Positions 26,747 through 35,374 are shown, numbered from the stretch's first letter. The stretch is DNA of 64,000 nucleotides from BM003 sp963783695 (GCA_963783695.1 CAWAOM010000001.1:1116001-1180000), one strand, 5' to 3'. Notes: generated from the letters alone by a model not told the origin. A program made the numbers and translations.

Positions 26747-27091
26747 TTATCCCTGCCCGGATTGCGACGCCGTGGCGACGCCCTGCAGCAATTCAGCCAG
26801 TTCGCCGGACTTGTACATTTCGATGGCGATATCGCTGCCGCCGACCAACTCGCCACCCACGTACAATTGCGGGTAAGTTGGCCAGTTGGAATAGCGCTTC
26901 AACGCCTCGCGCACCTCCGGTTCTTCGAAGATGTTAACGAACGCAAAATCCGCGCCACAGGCGCGCAATGCCGCCACTGCCTGCGCTGAGAACCCGCATT
27001 GTGGAAAATCCGGGGTACCTTTCATGTAAAGCAACACCGGATTGGTGCCGATCTGGTCCTTTATTTTGTCGATCACATCCATCTCTTTCAT
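26747..27091 (-). CDS. grxD: Monothiol glutaredoxin (CGFS type)
   Basis: Grx4-type monothiol glutaredoxins bind and transfer [2Fe-2S] clusters. The active-site motif CGFS is present in LLYMKGTPDFPQCGFSAQ, with WPTYPQLYVGGELVGGSD as the usual GSH-binding and cis-proline region. Counted from 27091 the protein has 114 residues; the start is ambiguous between GTG 27094, ATG 27091 and ATG 27082 (MDVIDKIKDQI). The last is best spaced from AGGAG. It is coupled to the DUF1289 gene (TGATG) and is the third gene of a sodB-led operon. Confidence 0.95.
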   Translation of the reverse strand: MKEMDVIDKIKDQIGTNPVLLYMKGTPDFPQCGFSAQAVAALRACGADFAFVNIFEEPEVREALKRYSNWPTYPQLYVGGELVGGSDIAIEMYKSGELAELLQGVATASQSGQG

Positions 27092-27294
27092 CACTCCTCA
27101 ATAAAGCGATCTGATGCCATTGAACCGGCCCGCAGCCTGCGTGACTGCGCGCGGGCCAGTATCCGCTGTTGTTCGTCCGGACTTGCACAGGCCCACGCAC
27201 CGATTTCGTCAACGTGGCGGAAACAGCCGATGCAGACGCTGTCGGTATCAAGCTTGCACACCAGCACGCACGGCGATGCCGGGCTGGCTGCCAT
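27091..27294 (-). CDS. DUF1289 family cysteine-rich small protein
   Basis: A 67-residue protein starting at ATG 27294 (MAASPASPCVLVCKLD), preceded by GGAAGAT. An in-frame TTG at 27315 is possible but less likely. The DUF1289 pattern SPCVxxCxLD...CxGCFRxxDEIxxW is complete, with four cysteines that probably bind a metal. The molecular function is unknown. It lies between sodB and grxD on one strand, which ties it to oxidative stress or Fe-S metabolism by context only. Confidence 0.88.
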   Translation of the reverse strand: MAASPASPCVLVCKLDTDSVCIGCFRHVDEIGAWACASPDEQQRILARAQSRRLRAGSMASDRFIEE

Positions 27295-27338
27295 ATCTTC
27301 CGCCGCCCGGCTCAAATCGAAACCGCCCCGGACATGTA

Positions 27339-27920
27339 TCAGCCGGAAAAATTCGCAGCGGCAAATTCCCAGTTGACCAGATTCCAGAAGGCCTCGACAT
27401 ATTTTGGGCGGGCATTCCGGTAGTCAACGTAATAGGCATGTTCCCACACGTCGCAGGTCAATAACGGCTTCGCGTCGCCGGTCAGTGGCGTGTCCGCATT
27501 GCTGGTCTGAGTAATGGCAAGACTGCCGTCGCCGTTGCGAACGAGCCAGGCCCAGCCGGAGCCGAAAAGCGTCACCGCCTTGGTACTGAATTCTTCTTTG
27601 AAACGATCGAAGGACCCGAAATCGCGGTCGATCGCAGCGCCCAGGTCGCCATCCGGCGAGCCGCCACCGCTGGGGCTCAGGCAATTCCAGTAAAACGTAT
27701 GATTCCAGATCTGCGCCGCGTTATTAAAGATACCGCCGCTTGCCTTGCGCACGATATCCTCCAGCGAAACCGATGCAAACTCGGAATCCGCGACCAGCTT
27801 GTTGAGATTGACGACGTAGGTGTTGTGGTGCTTGCCATAGTGGTACTCGAGCGTCTCTTTCGAGATATGCGGCTCGAGTGCGTCCATTGCGTAGGGCAGC
27901 GCTGGCAATTCATGTGCCAT
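27339..27920 (-). CDS. sodB: Superoxide dismutase [Fe]
   Basis: Converts superoxide to oxygen and hydrogen peroxide in the cytosol. The 193-residue protein matches E. coli SodB in length. Metal ligands are H27 (EYHYGKHHNTYV), H74 (QIWNHTFYW), D156 and H160 (DVWEHAYYVDYRN). Q70 in the AAQIWNH segment is characteristic of the iron form. There is no signal peptide. It is first in a sodB-DUF1289-grxD operon and divergent from nadC. Confidence 0.97.
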   Translation of the reverse strand: MAHELPALPYAMDALEPHISKETLEYHYGKHHNTYVVNLNKLVADSEFASVSLEDIVRKASGGIFNNAAQIWNHTFYWNCLSPSGGGSPDGDLGAAIDRDFGSFDRFKEEFSTKAVTLFGSGWAWLVRNGDGSLAITQTSNADTPLTGDAKPLLTCDVWEHAYYVDYRNARPKYVEAFWNLVNWEFAAANFSG

Positions 27921-27993
27921 GGGTATGTCTCCTTGCGTAGGTCCGAAGTTGTGTTCCGATCGCGGCTCTTGCGCCGCAACCGCGGATTAAGGG

Positions 27994-28058
27994 CCGATAT
28001 AATACCAGACCTAGACCCATTCCAACTCCCCACCGGGCATCGTTGATACCGATATAAT
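27994..28058 (+). promoter_or_regulatory. Twin CCGATATAAT elements in the sodB-nadC divergent region
   Basis: The decamer CCGATATAAT occurs at 27994-28003 and again at 28049-28058. Each contains a perfect -10 hexamer TATAAT on the plus strand (27998-28003 and 28053-28058), and neither has a good -35. The second would start transcription near 28065, which supports GTG 28090 as the nadC start. The complement of the first (TATTAT) could serve sodB. An IR TTGCG-C-CGCAA lies at 27969-27979. Confidence 0.45.
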
Positions 28059-28089
28059 TAGCCGCATGGCAACCGTTGGAGACCATGCC

Positions 28090-28962
28090 GTGGCAAATGC
28101 CCAACCGCCCGACACGCTCGAGCGTAGCGTCGAACTCGCCCTCGCCGAGGACGTCCGCGGCGGCGATATCACCGGCTTGTTGATTCCGGCGCCGCTGCAT
28201 GGGCGCGCCAGGGTGCTGTGCCGCGAACGGGCTGTGCTGTGCGGTAGCGCGTGGTTCGACGCGGTATTCCGCAAAATTTCCGCGGATATCGCGATCGAGT
28301 GGCTCGTTGCCGAGGGAGCGGAGATTGAGGAAAACACCGTCGTTTGCCGTCTCGAAGGGCCGGCACGGGGGCTGCTTACAGGCGAGCGAAGCGCGTTGAA
28401 TTTTCTGCAGACCCTGTCAGGAACGGCCACGCTCGCCCGGCACTACGTCAATGCCATCGCCGATACCGGTTGCCGCATACTCGACACCCGCAAGACTCTT
28501 CCCGGGCTGCGCGCGGCGCAGAAATATGCCACCCGGATCGGCGGCGCGACCAACCATCGGCACGGTCTCTTTGACGGCATATTAATCAAGGAAAACCACA
28601 TCATTGCCTGTGGCGGCATCGCCAATGCCGTGACGGCCGCACGCGCCAGCAAAGCCAGCGTGCCGATCGAAGTCGAGGTCGAGAACCTCGAAGAAGCGCG
28701 CGAGGCGCTGGCCGCCGGTGCCGACATACTTCTGCTGGATAACTTCTCTACGGACGACTTGCGCCGCGCGGTCGATCTGAATCGGCACTTTGAAGGTAAA
28801 GAAGGGCACTCGCGCGCGGCGCTGGAGGCATCCGGGAACGTCACCGCGGAGACGATCGCAGAGGTCGCCGCGACCGGCGTTGACTTCATTTCTGTTGGCG
28901 CCCTTACCAAGCATGTCAGGGCTATCGATTACTCGATGCGAATGGAACTGGTCACGCCATAG
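28090..28962 (+). CDS. nadC: Nicotinate-nucleotide pyrophosphorylase (carboxylating)
   Basis: Quinolinate phosphoribosyltransferase, the step forming NaMN in NAD synthesis. I prefer GTG 28090 (VANAQPPDTLERSVELAL, 290 residues) because GGAG at 28078-28081 lies 8 bases before it and a -10 at 28053-28058 would leave no leader for ATG 28066. The upstream ATG would add eight residues. Family motifs are ALAEDVRGGDITG, ERSALNFLQTLSGTAT, DTRKTLPGLRAAQKYA, GGATNHRHGLFDGILIKENH and the C-terminal DFISVGALTKHVRAIDYSM. Its stop is two bases from that of the convergent GGDEF/EAL gene. Confidence 0.95.
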   Translation: MANAQPPDTLERSVELALAEDVRGGDITGLLIPAPLHGRARVLCRERAVLCGSAWFDAVFRKISADIAIEWLVAEGAEIEENTVVCRLEGPARGLLTGERSALNFLQTLSGTATLARHYVNAIADTGCRILDTRKTLPGLRAAQKYATRIGGATNHRHGLFDGILIKENHIIACGGIANAVTAARASKASVPIEVEVENLEEAREALAAGADILLLDNFSTDDLRRAVDLNRHFEGKEGHSRAALEASGNVTAETIAEVAATGVDFISVGALTKHVRAIDYSMRMELVTP

Positions 28963-28964
28963 CC

Positions 28965-31640
28965 TCAGGCGACAGTGGCCGCGGCAATACGGCTCGGCTC
29001 GGAAACGCCGTAACCCTGGGCATAGTCGACGCCAAGACCGCGCAGCATCGTGATTATCTCGACGTTCTCGGCGAACTCCGCGATCGTACGTTTGCCGGTA
29101 AGATGGCCAATCTCATTGATCGATCGGACCATTTCACGATCGATAGGGTCGTGCAAAATCTCTTTGACGAAACTGCCGTCGATCTTGAGAAAGTCGACTG
29201 GAAAGTGCTTCAGATAGCCGAAAGATGAGAGCCCGGTGCCGAAATCGTCAAGTGCGAACTTGCAGCCCAGTTCCTTGAGTGACTGGATAAAACGTTTGGC
29301 CTGGGAATAACTCGCTACCGCGGCAGTCTCGGTAATTTCGAAACAGATTTTGCTGGCATCGAGCCCGCTGCGGCGGAACTGATCCACGACAAAAGGCAAA
29401 AACTTGTCGTCACCGAGACTCTGACCGGACAGGTTGATCGAACACAGCGACAGACGCTCTCTCTCATCGGCCTCAGAAACCAGCCAGCGGAAGGCGTTCT
29501 CGATCACCCAGCGGTCGATATTTGGCGTAATCCCGTAGCGCTCTGCCGCGGCGATAAACAGCTCGGGTGACACGACACTGCCGTTCTCGTCGCGCATCCG
29601 CAGCAACAGCTCGTAATGCGCTCCGCTTTCGGTATTGTCCTGTAGCGGCAGGATCGTCTGGCGGAACAATTCGAAGCGCGCTTCGTCGAGCGCGTTGTTG
29701 ATACGCGCCGCCCATTGCATTTCGCGGCGCCGGCGCATTAATTCAATGTCGTTTTCGGCAAAGCAGTGAATACGATTACGCCCTGCTTCTTTCGCTGCCG
29801 CGCACGCGGCATCGGCCGCCGACAAAAGCGAAGCGACATCGTCGTTGTCCGCGGTGATCGGCACTACGCCGATGCTCACGCCCAGCCGGAACACCCTTTC
29901 ATCCCACTGGAATTTGAACTCGCGAATCGTCTCGCGCAGGCCTTCCGCGTTGGAAATCGCCTCATCGACGGTGCAGCTTTCGAGGAGTACGCCGAACTCG
30001 TCACCGCCCAGCCGCGCCAGCGTATCGCGCCAACGGATCTTGGACTTGAGCAATGCCCCGAGTTGGCCGAGCAACGCATCTCCTGCGCTGTGACCGCAGG
30101 TGTCATTGATGATCTTGAACTGATCGAGATCGAGATACAGCAATGCGTAAGAGGTTTCGCGCGCCTTGGCACTCTTGAGGGCCCGCTCCAGCCGACTCTC
30201 GAATTCGCGCCGGTTGACCAGCCCGGTCAGAATGTCATGACTCGCGTGATAGCTGAGACGGCGGTTGAGTTCACGCGCCTCGCTGACATCATGAAACACC
30301 AGCACCCCGCCGGTCACCTTGCCGCCACCGTCGCGGATCGGCGACGCGGTATTCTCAATGTATAACTCGTTGCCATCACGACGGATCAGCAACGTTGGAC
30401 GAACCGACTTGATAGCGCGGGTACGGCGGATCGCCATCGACATCGGATTATCGAGCGGTTCGCAGGTCTCTTCATGAAAACTGCGGAATATCTCGTCGAT
30501 GTGACGGCCGGTTGCATCATCCAGGCGCCAGCCGGTCAATTCCTCGGCGACCGGATTGACATACTCGACATAACCTTCGGCATCGGTAGTAATCACACCG
30601 TCGCCAATCGACTGCAGCGTAATCTGCGCGCTTTCCTTTTCGCGGAAAAGCGCCTCCTCGTACAACTTGCGGTCAGTAATGTCGAGTTCGACACCGACCA
30701 GTCGCCGCGTCCTGCCGGTCGCATCTTCACGCGCTTTGGCCCGCGACAGCACCCAACGCCATTCGCCGTTGCAGTGGCGCATGCGATGAACGCTCTCGAA
30801 AATCTCGGTCTTGCCCTCGAGGTGCTCGCGAATCTGGCCCTGCACCCGGGCGAGGTCATCCGGATGAACGAGGCGCCGCCAATCCGGGGCTGAATTGCAC
30901 AGATCGTCGGGGCCGTAACCGAGCATGGCCTTCCACCGCGGCGACAGGTACAGCGTGTTGGACCTCATGTCGAAATCCCAGACGCCGTCATTGGCTCCGA
31001 ACATGGCCAACTCATCGCGTTCCTTGACCTCGTGCAACTCGCGCTCCAGGTCAAGCCGTTCGAGACCCGAAGCCAGCGACGTGGCCAGCAACTTCAGCAG
31101 CAAACCGTGATCGACGTCCCACGCGTTACGGCGCTGGCCACCGGCTACCGCCAGCAGGCCACGCAGTTTGCCGCGGGTTCTGAAACCGGCGCCGAGCAAA
31201 CACCCTATTTTCAGCCTGTGAAGCCGCCGCCCTTCGGCCAGCGCGAGCAACTCGGCGGAACCGGTATCGGTAATATCCACCAGCCGCTGCTGATCGAGCC
31301 GGTTGCGCAACCAGCGGAATTCCTGCAACGACTCGCCCGTCAACACTTCCGGGTTGAAAGTCGCAAACACCGCGCGGTCGGAGTGGATTTTCGTAATCCG
31401 TTTGCCGTCATCGCTAACCAGAGCGATAAAAGCGGCTTCGACCCCGATGGCCTCGCGCAGATTGGCGAGACAGCGGGCGAACGTCGCCTCGACGTCGTCG
31501 TCGATGGTCTGAAAGTCGATGGAGAGTTTGGTGTACACGGTATCGATGTTAGCGCGGATTCGCGATCCGGCTGGCATCAATATCCCTTCTGGGGCGCTGA
31601 CGGCCGCTCCTTGCGGCTCGTGCCCTGGCCCGTGATTCAT
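28965..31640 (-). CDS. GAF-PAS-PAS-GGDEF-EAL sensor protein (cyclic-di-GMP turnover)
   Basis: A cytosolic sensor of about 890 residues. From the N terminus: GAF-like domain (~40-200), PAS with PAC (~210-330, ending RRLVGVELDITDRKLYEEALF), second PAS (~335-455, TDAEGYVEYVNPVAEELTGW), GGDEF (~465-625) and EAL (~640-890). The diguanylate cyclase A-site LARLGGDEFGV is intact. In the phosphodiesterase domain the signature reads ELLLRM; metal and catalytic motifs ALDDFGTG, FLKIDGSF and QGYG are present, so both activities are possible. There are no transmembrane segments. The start may be ATG 31640 or GTG 31649; neither has a strong ribosome binding site. Nearby pilus genes are plausible but unproven targets. 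Confidence 0.92.
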   Translation of the reverse strand: MNHGPGHEPQGAAVSAPEGILMPAGSRIRANIDTVYTKLSIDFQTIDDDVEATFARCLANLREAIGVEAAFIALVSDDGKRITKIHSDRAVFATFNPEVLTGESLQEFRWLRNRLDQQRLVDITDTGSAELLALAEGRRLHRLKIGCLLGAGFRTRGKLRGLLAVAGGQRRNAWDVDHGLLLKLLATSLASGLERLDLERELHEVKERDELAMFGANDGVWDFDMRSNTLYLSPRWKAMLGYGPDDLCNSAPDWRRLVHPDDLARVQGQIREHLEGKTEIFESVHRMRHCNGEWRWVLSRAKAREDATGRTRRLVGVELDITDRKLYEEALFREKESAQITLQSIGDGVITTDAEGYVEYVNPVAEELTGWRLDDATGRHIDEIFRSFHEETCEPLDNPMSMAIRRTRAIKSVRPTLLIRRDGNELYIENTASPIRDGGGKVTGGVLVFHDVSEARELNRRLSYHASHDILTGLVNRREFESRLERALKSAKARETSYALLYLDLDQFKIINDTCGHSAGDALLGQLGALLKSKIRWRDTLARLGGDEFGVLLESCTVDEAISNAEGLRETIREFKFQWDERVFRLGVSIGVVPITADNDDVASLLSAADAACAAAKEAGRNRIHCFAENDIELMRRRREMQWAARINNALDEARFELFRQTILPLQDNTESGAHYELLLRMRDENGSVVSPELFIAAAERYGITPNIDRWVIENAFRWLVSEADERERLSLCSINLSGQSLGDDKFLPFVVDQFRRSGLDASKICFEITETAAVASYSQAKRFIQSLKELGCKFALDDFGTGLSSFGYLKHFPVDFLKIDGSFVKEILHDPIDREMVRSINEIGHLTGKRTIAEFAENVEIITMLRGLGVDYAQGYGVSEPSRIAAATVA

Positions 31641-32326
31641 TGCGCTCACGGTTTGTAATTATTCAGATGTCTCTCTGCTCAGTAGTTTTTACGAACGGGC
31701 CGCCAGGCTTTGTTGTAATTAAGCCTTCCCTTGGATGCGGAGGTAGTTGCGAGCGATTGTGACATAGTTTTTGAAGAAAACAAGGTAAGAGCCTGTTTGT
31801 TATAAAATATCATTTACTATAATCACGATTGGAGCAGGAACCGCGTGCGGCCAGATGCGGCGCTTTAGCACAATCGTGTCAACGCTGGCACTGCGGGGGC
31901 GTTGCGCTGGCGCGGGTCACCGGGCACTGGCCGGCCGGGGGCGGCGGCACCTGCGGCCACTGCGGCAGCCATCGGCCGGGGCAAATCACGCCGCGGGGTT
32001 CGGCACGGCAATGTGGTTGGTTTTGCGCATATTCCACCATGCCCGGCACTGCAAACCGCGCATCATCGTGGTCGGCCGGTGGCCATGCTCTGGCGCCGAC
32101 AAAGGCGCTTTTGCCTGCCCGATCCGGAGACTGTGTCGCACTGAGTAGCGCGCTGTTGCCTTCAGCCATTGCCGCCGGGCGTTTCGCCAGTACGCTCGCG
32201 CGCGGCCTCCCAAAGCCGGACATCCGAACATCCGGCCGGCCTTTGACCTGGCTCGCGCGAATGCGGCTTTGCGGTAGTACCGCAGCCCGGTTAAGCTTTC
32301 GCGCGCTCACCCACTCAAGGAACGTC
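31641..32326. other. Long intergenic region, AT-rich then GC-rich, without a recognised gene
   Basis: This region lies between the divergent GGDEF/EAL and TauE/SafE genes. Bases ~31650-31830 are AT-rich and include a perfect plus-strand -10 TATAAT at 31818-31823, with TTTGTT at 31796-31801 as a poor -35, followed by GGAGCAGG at 31830-31837. Beyond ~31840 the DNA turns very GC-rich. Short open frames in all directions show no family features; the only plausible start, ATG 31855 (MRRFSTIVSTLALRG), soon loses protein character. It may be a long leader, an unrecognised RNA or a decayed gene. Confidence 0.5.
32270..32284 (+). promoter_or_regulatory. Perfect inverted repeat upstream of the TauE/SafE gene
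   Basis: TGCGGTA-G-TACCGCA forms a 7-base-pair perfect dyad with a single central base, ending 42 bases before the permease ATG. The size and spacing fit a dimeric regulator operator. No regulator gene is adjacent. Confidence 0.35.
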
Positions 32327-33088
32327 ATGCTGGCGGGATTGCTCGGTGCACTGGCAATCGGCCTGAGCCTCGGACTGCTCGGGTCGGGCGGTTCGATACT
32401 GACTGTGCCGGTGCTGGTCTACCTGTTCGGCCAGGATGAAAAGGTCGCGATCGCCGGTTCGCTCGCGGTGGTTGGCAGCATTGCCCTTGCCGCGGCAATA
32501 CCGTACGCGCTTCGCCGCAGCGTCGACTGGCGCAATGTCATGTGGTTCGGCATCCCCGGGATGTTCGGCACCTACGCCGGCGCCTGGGTCGCCAACTTTA
32601 TCTCGGGTGTCGCACAACTGGCGTTGTTTGCCGCCGTCATGCTGCTGGCCGCGATTATGATGCTCCGCCGACCGCCGCAAGTTGACCCCGACGATTGCCA
32701 TCGTCACCCGGTCAAGATCATTGCCGATGGTCTGGGAGTCGGGGCGCTGACCGGTATCGTCGGGGTCGGCGGAGGGTTCCTGATCGTGCCGGCGCTGGTG
32801 TTGCTTGGCGGTCTCGGAATGCGCGTCGCGGTCGGCACGAGCCTGGTCATCATCGCGATGAAATCGGCCAGCGGCTTCGTCAAATACCTCGATGTACTGG
32901 AACGCTTCGACCTCTCGCTCGACTGGCATGTTCTTGGCATTGTCACGATAGCCGGTATTCTGGGCACGTTCGCGGGCAATCTGCTGAGCGGACGGATTCC
33001 ACAGCCCACGCTGCGGCGAATTTTCGCGGTGTTTTTGTTGCTGATGGGCGCCTGGATACTATGGCGGACGCTGCCACAAGTCATTTGA
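32327..33088 (+). CDS. TauE/SafE family (sulfite exporter-type) membrane permease
   Basis: A 253-residue inner-membrane protein with eight or so helices. The TauE/SafE (formerly DUF81) family exports or imports sulfite, sulfoacetate or related small anions. The two internal repeats each begin with a glycine-rich motif: LLGALAIGLSLGLLGSGGSI and GVGALTGIVGVGGGFLIVPAL, the latter with the diagnostic GVGGGFLIVPALV. ATG 32327 follows AAGGAACGTC, a reasonable ribosome binding site. The in-frame extension to 31829 has no similarity. The gene converges on the nitronate monooxygenase gene, so it is monocistronic and its substrate cannot be told from context. Confidence 0.9.
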   Translation: MLAGLLGALAIGLSLGLLGSGGSILTVPVLVYLFGQDEKVAIAGSLAVVGSIALAAAIPYALRRSVDWRNVMWFGIPGMFGTYAGAWVANFISGVAQLALFAAVMLLAAIMMLRRPPQVDPDDCHRHPVKIIADGLGVGALTGIVGVGGGFLIVPALVLLGGLGMRVAVGTSLVIIAMKSASGFVKYLDVLERFDLSLDWHVLGIVTIAGILGTFAGNLLSGRIPQPTLRRIFAVFLLLMGAWILWRTLPQVI

Positions 33089-33151
33089 CCCGCACCGCAC
33101 GCCGAACGCCACCAACCCCGTCAGGTAGTCGCGGTCCGTACTGACCTAGAG

Positions 33152-34108
33152 CTAACCGCTGCCGACCGCGGTGGCAATCCTGGTCGCGGCGGCGCGGTAT
33201 TCAGCCTCGAGACGATCGCACAGTTCGCCTACCGTCGGAACATCGTCGATGCCACCGACACCCTGCCCGGCCGACCAGATCGTTTTCCACGCCTTGACCT
33301 CGCTATCAATAGCCTTCAGTTCAGGCTTATCGGCGCCTGCCTGCTGCAGCATTTCGATATCGATGTCGTTGTCCTCGAGGCTCTGCCGCAAAAAATTCGC
33401 ACTGACCCCGGAAATGGCATCTGTGTAAACAATATCCGCCGCCACCGCATCCTCGATCATCGTCTTGTATTCGGCCGGCGCCGCACTTTCGGCGGTATTG
33501 ATGAAACGGGTACCGAGGTAGGCAAGATCCGCACCCATTGCCAGCGCAGCGGCGATATGGCCGCCATTGCTGATACAACCGGACAGCAGCAACGTGCCAG
33601 CAAAAAAACTGCGGATCTCCTGAGTTATTGCCAGCGGATTCAGTGTTCCCGCATGACCGCCTGCACCGGCGCAAACGGCAATCAGGCCGTCAACACCCGC
33701 CGCCGCAGCCTTGCGCGCATGACGCATGTTGATCACGTCATGAAAAACGGCTCCACCATAGGCATGCACCCGCTTTACCAGATCCGGGACCGCACCCAGC
33801 GAGGTGATGACGAGCGGAACTTCATGCTCCTCACACAGTGCGAGATCCGCCTCCAGCCGCGGATTGCTGCGATGAACGATCAGATTCACACCCCAGGGCG
33901 TACCGATATCATCGGCGGCGAGCGCCGTCTTGATCTCCTCGACCCACTCCCCGAAGCCGTCAGAAGTTCTGCAGTTGAGCGCGGGAAAAGTGCCCACGAC
34001 CCCGCCGCGGCACGCAGCAATAACCAGCGCCGGATTGGAGACCAGGAACATAGGCGCCGCGACCGCGGGCAACCGCAATTTACCTTCAAACGACCTGGGC
34101 AGTGGCAT
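33152..34108 (-). CDS. Nitronate monooxygenase / 2-nitropropane dioxygenase-like flavoprotein
   Basis: An FMN-dependent TIM-barrel protein of 318 residues starting at MPLPRSFEGKLRLP. Family features are LPAVAAPMFLVSNPALVIAA at the N terminus, VCAGAGGHAGTLNPLA (the GxGGH substrate/FMN region), GGHIAAALAMGADLAYLGTRF and a following phosphate-binding Gly/Thr segment. Close relatives are often annotated as enoyl-ACP reductase II (FabK) or nitronate monooxygenase; sequence inspection cannot decide. It starts 17 bp after the acyl-CoA dehydrogenase stop and is the last gene of the beta-oxidation operon, so an acyl-CoA-related substrate is plausible. Confidence 0.88.
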   Translation of the reverse strand: MPLPRSFEGKLRLPAVAAPMFLVSNPALVIAACRGGVVGTFPALNCRTSDGFGEWVEEIKTALAADDIGTPWGVNLIVHRSNPRLEADLALCEEHEVPLVITSLGAVPDLVKRVHAYGGAVFHDVINMRHARKAAAAGVDGLIAVCAGAGGHAGTLNPLAITQEIRSFFAGTLLLSGCISNGGHIAAALAMGADLAYLGTRFINTAESAAPAEYKTMIEDAVAADIVYTDAISGVSANFLRQSLEDNDIDIEMLQQAGADKPELKAIDSEVKAWKTIWSAGQGVGGIDDVPTVGELCDRLEAEYRAAATRIATAVGSG

Positions 34109-34125
34109 TTCGGATTCCCGCGCAA

Positions 34126-35310
34126 TCAGGCCGCGCGCGAAGCACTGGCTGACTTCTTGCGCCGCTCGTCGAGACCGATCCCACGCGCAATGATCTCTTT
34201 CATAATCTCGGACGATCCGGCATAGATACGGGATATCCTCGCATCGGTATACATGCGGCTGATCCGGTACTCGTCCATGTAGCCCGCCCCGCCGTGGAGT
34301 TGCACGCAATCGTCCATCACCCGCGCCTCAACTTCGCTGGCATGCAGCTTGGCCTCCGCGGCAACCTCGGCCGACAGACGCCCCGCATTGTGCTCCACCA
34401 CGCACTGGTCGATAAACGTCTGCGCAACATCCAGCGCCGTTCGCATCTCTGCCATTCTGAAGCGCGAATTCTGAAACGCCGCGATCGGCCGGCCAAACGC
34501 ATGGCGCTCTTTGATGTAGTCCATGGTGATATCGAACGCCGCCTGCGCGTGCGCGATGAACGAGCATGCGCCCATCAATCGTTCCTCGGCGAGGAACTGC
34601 ATCAGGTAATAGAAACCACGGGTCGGCTCACCGAGAACGTTGGCTTTCGGGATCCGCACATTGTCGAAAAACAACTCGGCGGTATCCTGCGCCTTCAGTC
34701 CCATCTTCTTCAGATTCCGGCCGCGGTTGAAACCTTCCATGTCGCCTTCCACGAGAAACAGACCAATCCCATGCGGATTATCGGCCAGGGTCCGGGCGGC
34801 TACGACAAACAGGTTGCCGTTGATACCGTTGGAGATGTAGGTTTTGGAACCGTTCAACAGAAAATAGTCGCCCTTATCCTCCGCCCGCGTCTTCATCCCG
34901 GCGAGATCGCTGCCGGCGCCGGGTTCGGTCATGCCGATGCCCATGATGCGCTTGCCGCTGATACAGTCCGGCAGAAATCTCTGTTTCTGTTCGTCGTTGC
35001 CGAGTTCGCCGATGTACGGACCTACCAGGCGGCTGTGAAGGTTGAGAAAAAAACCGGGCTCGCCATGGGCGGCGTTCTCTTCCATCAGAATCTGTTCGTA
35101 ACGGAAATCGTTGATGCCGGCGCCGCCGTATTTCTCATCGGCCCACATCAGCAGGAAACCCATGTCGCCGGTTTTTTCGAAAATGTCCGGATCTACCGCC
35201 CCCTGCTCGCGCCAGCGCTCCGCGTGCGGCGCCACTTCGTTTTGAAAAAATTTCCGCGCCGTATCGCGGAACATGTCATGTTCTTCCTCGAATATGGTTC
35301 TGGGCATCAT
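34126..35310 (-). CDS. Acyl-CoA dehydrogenase
   Basis: An FAD enzyme of 394 residues oxidising acyl-CoA to 2-enoyl-CoA. Motifs are GIGMTEPGAGSDLAGM (FAD/substrate), the KTYISNG segment, QLHGGAGYMDEYRISRMYTDARI, and IYAGSSEIMKEIIAR. In short- and medium-chain enzymes the catalytic base is the Glu of IYEG; here that position is Ala. The base is more likely the Glu in LAEERLMGA, where long-chain and isovaleryl-CoA dehydrogenases have theirs. This favours a long-chain or branched substrate. Two adjacent ATGs (35310, 35307) are possible starts. It follows the FadB/J-like gene in the operon. Confidence 0.93.
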   Translation of the reverse strand: MMPRTIFEEEHDMFRDTARKFFQNEVAPHAERWREQGAVDPDIFEKTGDMGFLLMWADEKYGGAGINDFRYEQILMEENAAHGEPGFFLNLHSRLVGPYIGELGNDEQKQRFLPDCISGKRIMGIGMTEPGAGSDLAGMKTRAEDKGDYFLLNGSKTYISNGINGNLFVVAARTLADNPHGIGLFLVEGDMEGFNRGRNLKKMGLKAQDTAELFFDNVRIPKANVLGEPTRGFYYLMQFLAEERLMGACSFIAHAQAAFDITMDYIKERHAFGRPIAAFQNSRFRMAEMRTALDVAQTFIDQCVVEHNAGRLSAEVAAEAKLHASEVEARVMDDCVQLHGGAGYMDEYRISRMYTDARISRIYAGSSEIMKEIIARGIGLDERRKKSASASRAA

Positions 35311-35342
35311 CAGCCTGTTTCCTCATGCTATCGAATTATTGC

Positions 35343-35367
35343 GGCGCGCCCCGACCCGGGGCGCGCC
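35343..35367 (-). terminator. GC-rich hairpin between the FadB/J-like and acyl-CoA dehydrogenase genes
   Basis: GGCGCGCCCCG (35343-35353), loop ACC, CGGGGCGCGCC (35357-35367) is an 11-base-pair perfect stem located just after the FadB/J-like stop. No run of U follows on the minus strand. It may act as a processing or attenuation hairpin that lowers expression of the downstream dehydrogenase. Confidence 0.5.
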
Positions 35368-35374
35368 GTTGCCG

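Noticed and set aside
31855..32148. 97-codon frame starting MRRFSTIVSTLALRG
   Set aside because: The start looks slightly signal-like, but the rest is Arg/Gly-rich without structure and the ribosome binding site is too far away.
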